From a virus: a stretch of 54,108 nt of DNA. Shown here in pieces: positions 50,092 through 54,108 of this stretch (position 1 is its first letter; each line of letters begins with the position of its first letter). The notes under the pieces are model-generated. The model made no database searches. It was not told where the DNA came from and saw only the letters and a list, made by a program, of their open reading frames with translations. The translations under genes and the position numbers were made by a program. The stretch is taken from positions 1-54,108 of the IMG/VR virus record IMGVR_UViG_3300008267_006666; one strand, written 5' to 3'.

Positions 50092-51343
50092 GAGTAAAAT
50101 TTTTATACAAATTGCAAGTTTTTCTGACCCCGAATTAATACCAACAATTAAAGATTGTATTAATAATGCGAAGTATCCTGAAAATTTAGTTTTTAGTATT
50201 TGTAGACAATATCACCCTGATTACACGTTTGATGATTTATCCGAATATGAAAAAGATGAACGATTTAAGGTTATTAATGTTTTATATACTGAAACGTTAG
50301 GAGCTTGTTGGGCAAGACACCAACTACAAAAACAATATGATGGTGAAGAATATACTTTACAGATTGATAGTCATATGAGATTTGTAAAAGATTGGGATGA
50401 AATCTCAATTAATATGATTAAAGATTTACAATTAAAGGGTTATAAAAAACCATTACTTACTGGATATGTATCTTCTTATGACCCTGATAATGACCCCAAT
50501 GGTAGAATTAACGTTCCTTGGGGAATGGTTTTTGATAGATTTATTCCTGAAGGTGCGGTATTTTTCTTGCCCGAATCAATACCAAATCATACAGAATTAA
50601 AAGAACCGATACCATCAAGATTTTATTCTGCACATTTTTGTTTTACTTTAGGTTCATTTGTTAAAGAGGTCCCTCACGATGAAAATTATTATTTCCACGG
50701 AGAAGAAATATCAATAGCGGCAAGATCTTATACTCACGGATACGATTTGTTTCATCCTCATATTATTATATGTTGGCACGAATATACAAGAAAAAATAGA
50801 AAAAAGGTTTGGGATTATGATAGTAATTGGTATATTAAAAACGATAATTCACATTTAAGAAATAGAAAATTATTCTCTATGGACGGTGAAGTTTATAACC
50901 CTGAAGAATTTGGTGTCTATGGATTTGGTAAAGAAAGAACTTTAAAAGATTATGAAATATATTCAGGAATATTATTTTCAAAAAGATCCGTCCAACAATA
51001 TACTTTAGATAAAAAATACCCTCCAAACCCATACGAATTTAAATCTGAAGAAGAATGGATTAATAGTTTTTCATATATATTCAAACATTGTATTAATATT
51101 TACCATAATCAAGTTACCGAATCTGATTATGATTTTTGGGCGGTAACTTTTAATGATGAGAATGGGAAAGAAATTTATAGAAGAGATGCGGATAAAAATG
51201 AGATTAATCGATTATTATTAGATAAAGATAAGTATTGTAAAATATGGAGAGAATTTAACACCACCACAAAACCAAAATATTGGGTTGTATGGACTCATTC
51301 AATATCTAAAGGTTGGTGTGAAAGAATTACAGGTAATTTATAA
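50090..51343 (+). CDS. GT60-type polypeptide GlcNAc-transferase
   Basis: This 417-residue protein matches the GlcNAc-transferase family of CAZy GT60. Visible signatures are IFIQIASFSDPEL (4-16), LGACWARHQLQ (70-80), the metal/donor motif QIDSHMRF with Asp93 and His95 (91-98), then HGEEISIAARSYTHGYD (203-219) and HEYTRKNR (230-237). Known eukaryotic members add alpha-GlcNAc to hydroxyproline of Dictyostelium Skp1 or to Thr of Pro/Thr-rich mucins in Dictyostelium and Trypanosoma cruzi. It sits between two fibre genes with Thr and Pro-Thr tracts, so these are the likely acceptors. Its ATG lies inside a hairpin. Confidence 0.85.
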   Translation: MSKIFIQIASFSDPELIPTIKDCINNAKYPENLVFSICRQYHPDYTFDDLSEYEKDERFKVINVLYTETLGACWARHQLQKQYDGEEYTLQIDSHMRFVKDWDEISINMIKDLQLKGYKKPLLTGYVSSYDPDNDPNGRINVPWGMVFDRFIPEGAVFFLPESIPNHTELKEPIPSRFYSAHFCFTLGSFVKEVPHDENYYFHGEEISIAARSYTHGYDLFHPHIIICWHEYTRKNRKKVWDYDSNWYIKNDNSHLRNRKLFSMDGEVYNPEEFGVYGFGKERTLKDYEIYSGILFSKRSVQQYTLDKKYPPNPYEFKSEEEWINSFSYIFKHCINIYHNQVTESDYDFWAVTFNDENGKEIYRRDADKNEINRLLLDKDKYCKIWREFNTTTKPKYWVVWTHSISKGWCERITGNL

Positions 51344-51360
51344 AAAAACAATTTTTTAAA

Positions 51361-51369
51361 GTATTTATG
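51361..51369 (+). promoter_or_regulatory. Putative late promoter box (variant GTATTTATG)
   Basis: It keeps the TATTTAT core and lies 13 nt before the ATG at 51383. Confidence 0.35.
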
Positions 51370-51382
51370 ATAAAAAACTTTA

Positions 51383-52591
51383 ATGAATTTTTTTATCAAG
51401 AAAAACGCCACTTTACCTTTATTAAAACTTGAGGTAGTTAAGGACGGTAGAAATGAGTTCAATAACTTTATGAATTTAATTGAACAATCGGCCATTTTCT
51501 TTTCAATGGAGGATGTTGAAACGGGAATCTCAAAAATAAGTTCAAGGCCAGCTGGGTTTGTTGAGAAGGTTTTAATTAACCCTGACGCCGAACCTGAATA
51601 CTATATATATTATCAATTCACATCTAAAGATACTAATAAGATTGGGAGATATGAGGGTCAATTTATGTTAAGAAGTGATGATGGAGTTTTAATATTACCA
51701 ATCAGAGAAAAACTTTTTATAAATGTTCAAGAATCGTTTATTGCGGATGATTTACCTTATGAGACTTGTTATACCTCAGAATTTCCTTGTTGTATAAGTC
51801 CTTCACCAACACCAACAATTTTACCGACCACAACTACAACTACAATTCCTCCAACAGGTGTTACGGTTAGTATTTTAACCGAAGTTATGTCTGGATCAGT
51901 AATATTTAATTTTAGTATTATTTTATCAAAATTATTAGATACAGACTATACAATAACTTTAACAAAACAATTTAACGTTGTTAGTGGGGATCCAATAAAT
52001 GTTTCTGCAAGTGTTACAATACCCCTTAATTCAATTTCAGGTTCAACATCTGTAATAATTGATGATGATATAGATAGGATTGCTAGTGGTACTACCACAA
52101 CTTCTATTGATCATAACCCAAATAATGGTATTAGTTATAGCGAGGTGGAGGACATTAAATATGTTAATTTCACTCCTAAACCGACCCCAACGCCAACACC
52201 TACGATAACCCCAACACCAACTCCCACCCCAACTCCAACACCTACTCCTACACCTCCTCAAGAAACTTTTGTTAAGTTTGGTAAATCAACAAAACAAAGA
52301 ATTTATGATACTGATATAACAAATTTCACTAAGAAAAATGTTAATGATGTACAAAATCAATATTTAGAATATCCAAGTCAACAAGGATATTGTTATTTAT
52401 TGGTTCCAAGTTATATGAACCAACCAAGTGTGTTTAGAGATAGTGCGGATGGATGTGATGGTTTTGTTATTCCTTTTTTAAAGGTTGAAGATATTGAATT
52501 TATTGACTCAAATGGAAATTTGAGTATATATTATGTGTATAGGTCATTTGTCTCGACATCATCTAAGGTTGATGTTTGGGTATGTGACTAA
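51383..52591 (+). CDS. Fibre protein with poly-Thr and Pro-Thr linkers
   Basis: This 402-residue protein has three parts. The N-terminal domain (1-135) is a beta structure starting MNFFIKKNATLPLLKLEV. A first Thr tract (PTTTTTTIPP near 150) is followed by a beta domain (about 160-260) that resembles a Calx-beta or Ig-like fold, and then a Pro-Thr linker (about 264-292). The C-terminal domain (about 293-402) has FVKFGKSTKQRIYDTD and CDGFVIPFLK. Two mucin-like segments between globular domains make it a prime candidate acceptor for the GT60 enzyme encoded directly upstream. Confidence 0.7.
   Translation: MNFFIKKNATLPLLKLEVVKDGRNEFNNFMNLIEQSAIFFSMEDVETGISKISSRPAGFVEKVLINPDAEPEYYIYYQFTSKDTNKIGRYEGQFMLRSDDGVLILPIREKLFINVQESFIADDLPYETCYTSEFPCCISPSPTPTILPTTTTTTIPPTGVTVSILTEVMSGSVIFNFSIILSKLLDTDYTITLTKQFNVVSGDPINVSASVTIPLNSISGSTSVIIDDDIDRIASGTTTTSIDHNPNNGISYSEVEDIKYVNFTPKPTPTPTPTITPTPTPTPTPTPTPTPPQETFVKFGKSTKQRIYDTDITNFTKKNVNDVQNQYLEYPSQQGYCYLLVPSYMNQPSVFRDSADGCDGFVIPFLKVEDIEFIDSNGNLSIYYVYRSFVSTSSKVDVWVCD
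52172..52258 (+). repeat. Pro-Thr codon repeat region
   Basis: About 29 codons of mostly PT dipeptides with mixed synonymous codons, similar to the tract at 44357-44602. Confidence 0.95.
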
Positions 52592-52612
52592 TATTATTTA
52601 AAATTTATATGA

Positions 52613-53098
52613 ATGTCGGATTTTAGTCTTGTAGGTGGCATAGGTGTAATGGGTTTTATTAGTCCAAAAAACATTAATGATACTTACGCTGTTATAGACC
52701 CATTATATGGGATTGACGGTCTTAGGAATGTTAGTTCTTTAGACGAGTTAAATTCTATTACGCACGAGAGACGAAGAGCCGGGATGATTGTCGGTGTTAA
52801 TGAAGGTGAGGTTTATTACAAATTAAAATCAACTCCTTGGGTATTTGACATTAGTGATTGGATTGAGATTGATTTCACAAAACAAATTAGTGTGGATAAA
52901 GAAGTCCCTCAAGGAATTATTGATGGCGTTAATACAAATTTTACGGTTAATTATTTACCCATAACAAATAGTGAACACGTTTTTTTAAATGGTCTTTTAC
53001 AAGATAATGATGATTATTTTATGTCAGGAAACACAATATCTTTTTTAGAACCACCTTACCCAAATTCCAAAATAAAATGTTCTTATAGAACGGTGTAA
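52613..53098 (+). CDS. Small virion structural protein
   Basis: This is a 161-residue protein. The first 90 residues contain the same module as the gene at 45180 (LDELN, then RRRAGMIVGVNEGEVYYKL), and the rest (about 95-161) is a small beta domain with QGIIDGVNTNFTVNYLPI and VFLNGLLQ. The latter is a typical tail-fibre or baseplate-associated attachment domain pattern. There is no enzyme motif. A nearby out-of-frame ATG at 52609 is followed by an early stop, so the start at 52613 is chosen. Confidence 0.65.
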   Translation: MSDFSLVGGIGVMGFISPKNINDTYAVIDPLYGIDGLRNVSSLDELNSITHERRRAGMIVGVNEGEVYYKLKSTPWVFDISDWIEIDFTKQISVDKEVPQGIIDGVNTNFTVNYLPITNSEHVFLNGLLQDNDDYFMSGNTISFLEPPYPNSKIKCSYRTV

Positions 53099-53137
53099 AA
53101 AAAAATAATAATTTTCAAAATATTTTAACAATTTGAT

Positions 53138-53160
53138 ATATTTATTGTTAAATATTTATA
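53138..53160 (+). promoter_or_regulatory. Tandem promoter boxes ATATTTATT and ATATTTATA
   Basis: Two copies lie at 53138-53146 and 53152-53160, 14 nt apart, and the nearer one ends 10 nt before the ATG at 53171. Confidence 0.45.
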
Positions 53161-53170
53161 TTAATCTCTA

Positions 53171-53407
53171 ATGAGTATGGATAACCAATATGTGACATCA
53201 GATTTATATTTAACGGCCTATCTCAAAATTAAGGGATTTAACTTTAAAGTCGAACAAAAGAAATCAAAATCTGAGTTCGTGTTTGAATCGAGTCCAGAAC
53301 TATTATCAAATGTGGATGAGTATTTGTCGGAAATGGGTAACTGCAAGCCTTTGGTGTACACAAACGCCATAAAAAACCTTAAAAATTATATATACAATAA
53401 AAAATAA
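53171..53407 (+). CDS. DUF5659-like small protein
   Basis: This 78-residue protein has the pattern TSDLYLTAYLKIKGFNF, then FVFESSPELLSNVDEYL, then LVYTNAIKNLKNYIY. This resembles DUF5659 proteins found in phages and some bacteria, a family with no known function that I can name. It is cytoplasmic by composition. It lies behind two promoter boxes and before the last fibre gene. Confidence 0.65.
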   Translation: MSMDNQYVTSDLYLTAYLKIKGFNFKVEQKKSKSEFVFESSPELLSNVDEYLSEMGNCKPLVYTNAIKNLKNYIYNKK

Positions 53408-53527
53408 TTCTTTTTGATTTATTTTTTATAAAAGTTAATATGGTGTTAATTTCATCATTATTAATCGTTAATTAATTTTTTGGTAAAAAAATAAAGACAA
53501 ATAAATTAATAAAAAAAAACAAAAATT

Positions 53528-54108
53528 ATGTCACAAACAAAAATTATCTTGGACAGGCAGTCCGACCTGATATTATCGTCTCCTTCGATTACCTCACCTG
53601 TTGGTATCGTAGCGGCTGACTTACAGGACGTAACCTTAAATCAAGATGTTCAAACAACCTTGGATGGTTTGGGAACAAATTTATCAACTGAAGTTGAGAG
53701 AGCCGGTTCGATTGAATCTGTAATTTCCGCTGATTTATCTTCTGAGGTGGTAAGAGCAACAAGCGTTGAGGCGTCGGTTGTCTCTGATATCGAAGCAATG
53801 CCTGATGTTGATGGTACAACTATCGAAATTGATGGTAATAACCTGATTAAATTGATGGACACCGTTGCGGCTCCAACAAGTGGTACAAGAACATTTGAAG
53901 GTGTAGTTGCTTTGAGTTCGGCACCTGTATCATTTAATGAATTAGATTTAATTACTAAAGGTCATTTAAGTACTGAATTATCAACTGAAGAATCTCGTGC
54001 AATTGCTGCAGAATCTTCATTAGCGAATGATATTCAAAACATCATTTCTAACGTTGACCCAGCAGCTTTAGATTCATTAACTGAAATCGTTGACGCTTTT
54101 CAATCTGC
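53528..54108 (+). CDS. Tail fibre-like coiled protein, incomplete at the window end
   Basis: The reading frame starts at ATG 53528 and stays open to the end (193 codons visible, no stop). The start MSQTKIILDRQSDLILSSPS is followed by repeated units with Ser/Leu/Glu heptads (STEVERAGSIESVISADL, SSEVVRATSVEASVVSDI), then STELSTEESRAIAAESSL. These are typical of trimeric T4-like tail-fibre or structural coiled coils. An A-rich leader (aataaaaaaaaacaaaaatt) precedes the start, as for capsid and scaffold, suggesting a highly expressed structural gene. The 120-bp gap before it has no recognisable box. Confidence 0.7.
   Translation, partial: MSQTKIILDRQSDLILSSPSITSPVGIVAADLQDVTLNQDVQTTLDGLGTNLSTEVERAGSIESVISADLSSEVVRATSVEASVVSDIEAMPDVDGTTIEIDGNNLIKLMDTVAAPTSGTRTFEGVVALSSAPVSFNELDLITKGHLSTELSTEESRAIAAESSLANDIQNIISNVDPAALDSLTEIVDAFQS

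Overview
The window is one contiguous piece of a large, very AT-rich, T4-like tailed bacteriophage genome whose host is probably a member of the Bacteroidetes. The phage call rests on a gp23-type major capsid protein with a recognisable prohead cleavage site, an acidic scaffold gene directly before it, a gp5-like baseplate spike protein, a gp55-like late sigma factor, PhoH, a trimeric dUTPase, homing endonucleases and many tail-fibre genes. The host call is inference. Starts lack Shine-Dalgarno sequences and instead have A-rich leaders. Two minus-strand promoters match the Bacteroidetes -33 TTTG / -7 TAnnTTTG form with 19-20 bp spacers. The first gene resembles DUF4494, which is common in Bacteroidetes.

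Layout. (1) 1-6950, plus strand: a DUF4494-like gene, a nuclease-like internal protein, scaffold, major capsid protein, a free-standing homing endonuclease and a small protein. (2) 6950-11403, mixed strands: small genes, several starting with a short amphipathic N-terminus ending in (I/L/V)-x-E, plus a GC-richer putative structured RNA. (3) 11422-21842, minus: two modular adhesins (one with leucine-rich repeats) sharing a C-terminal domain, then structural and baseplate genes and the late sigma factor. (4) 21842-38514, minus: a tightly overlapping glycan island with about a dozen glycosyltransferases, a sugar aminotransferase, a NeuD/PglD-like acyltransferase, methyltransferases and a BKACE-family enzyme. 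PhoH, a HAD-like protein, dUTPase and a 3'-5' exonuclease are embedded in it. (5) 38501-41214, minus: an endonuclease remnant and conserved small phage genes, including a WYL-like protein. (6) 41307-54108, plus: tail-fibre and adhesin genes with Cys-rich, poly-Thr and Pro-Thr segments, a papain-like peptidase domain, and a GT60-type GlcNAc-transferase between two genes encoding Thr tracts. The last gene runs off the end.

How the parts may work together. The gp55-like sigma factor probably reads a repeated ATATTTATA box found just upstream of many genes on both strands. The prohead protease, which is not in the window, should cut the capsid protein after Glu60. It probably also cuts the N-terminal tags of at least eight small proteins, which would mark them as packaged, co-injected cargo. 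The GT60 enzyme, the glycosyltransferase island and the mucin-like Thr/Pro-Thr segments together suggest a phage-encoded system that O-glycosylates its own fibres. The last two ideas are inference from sequence patterns and known family biology.
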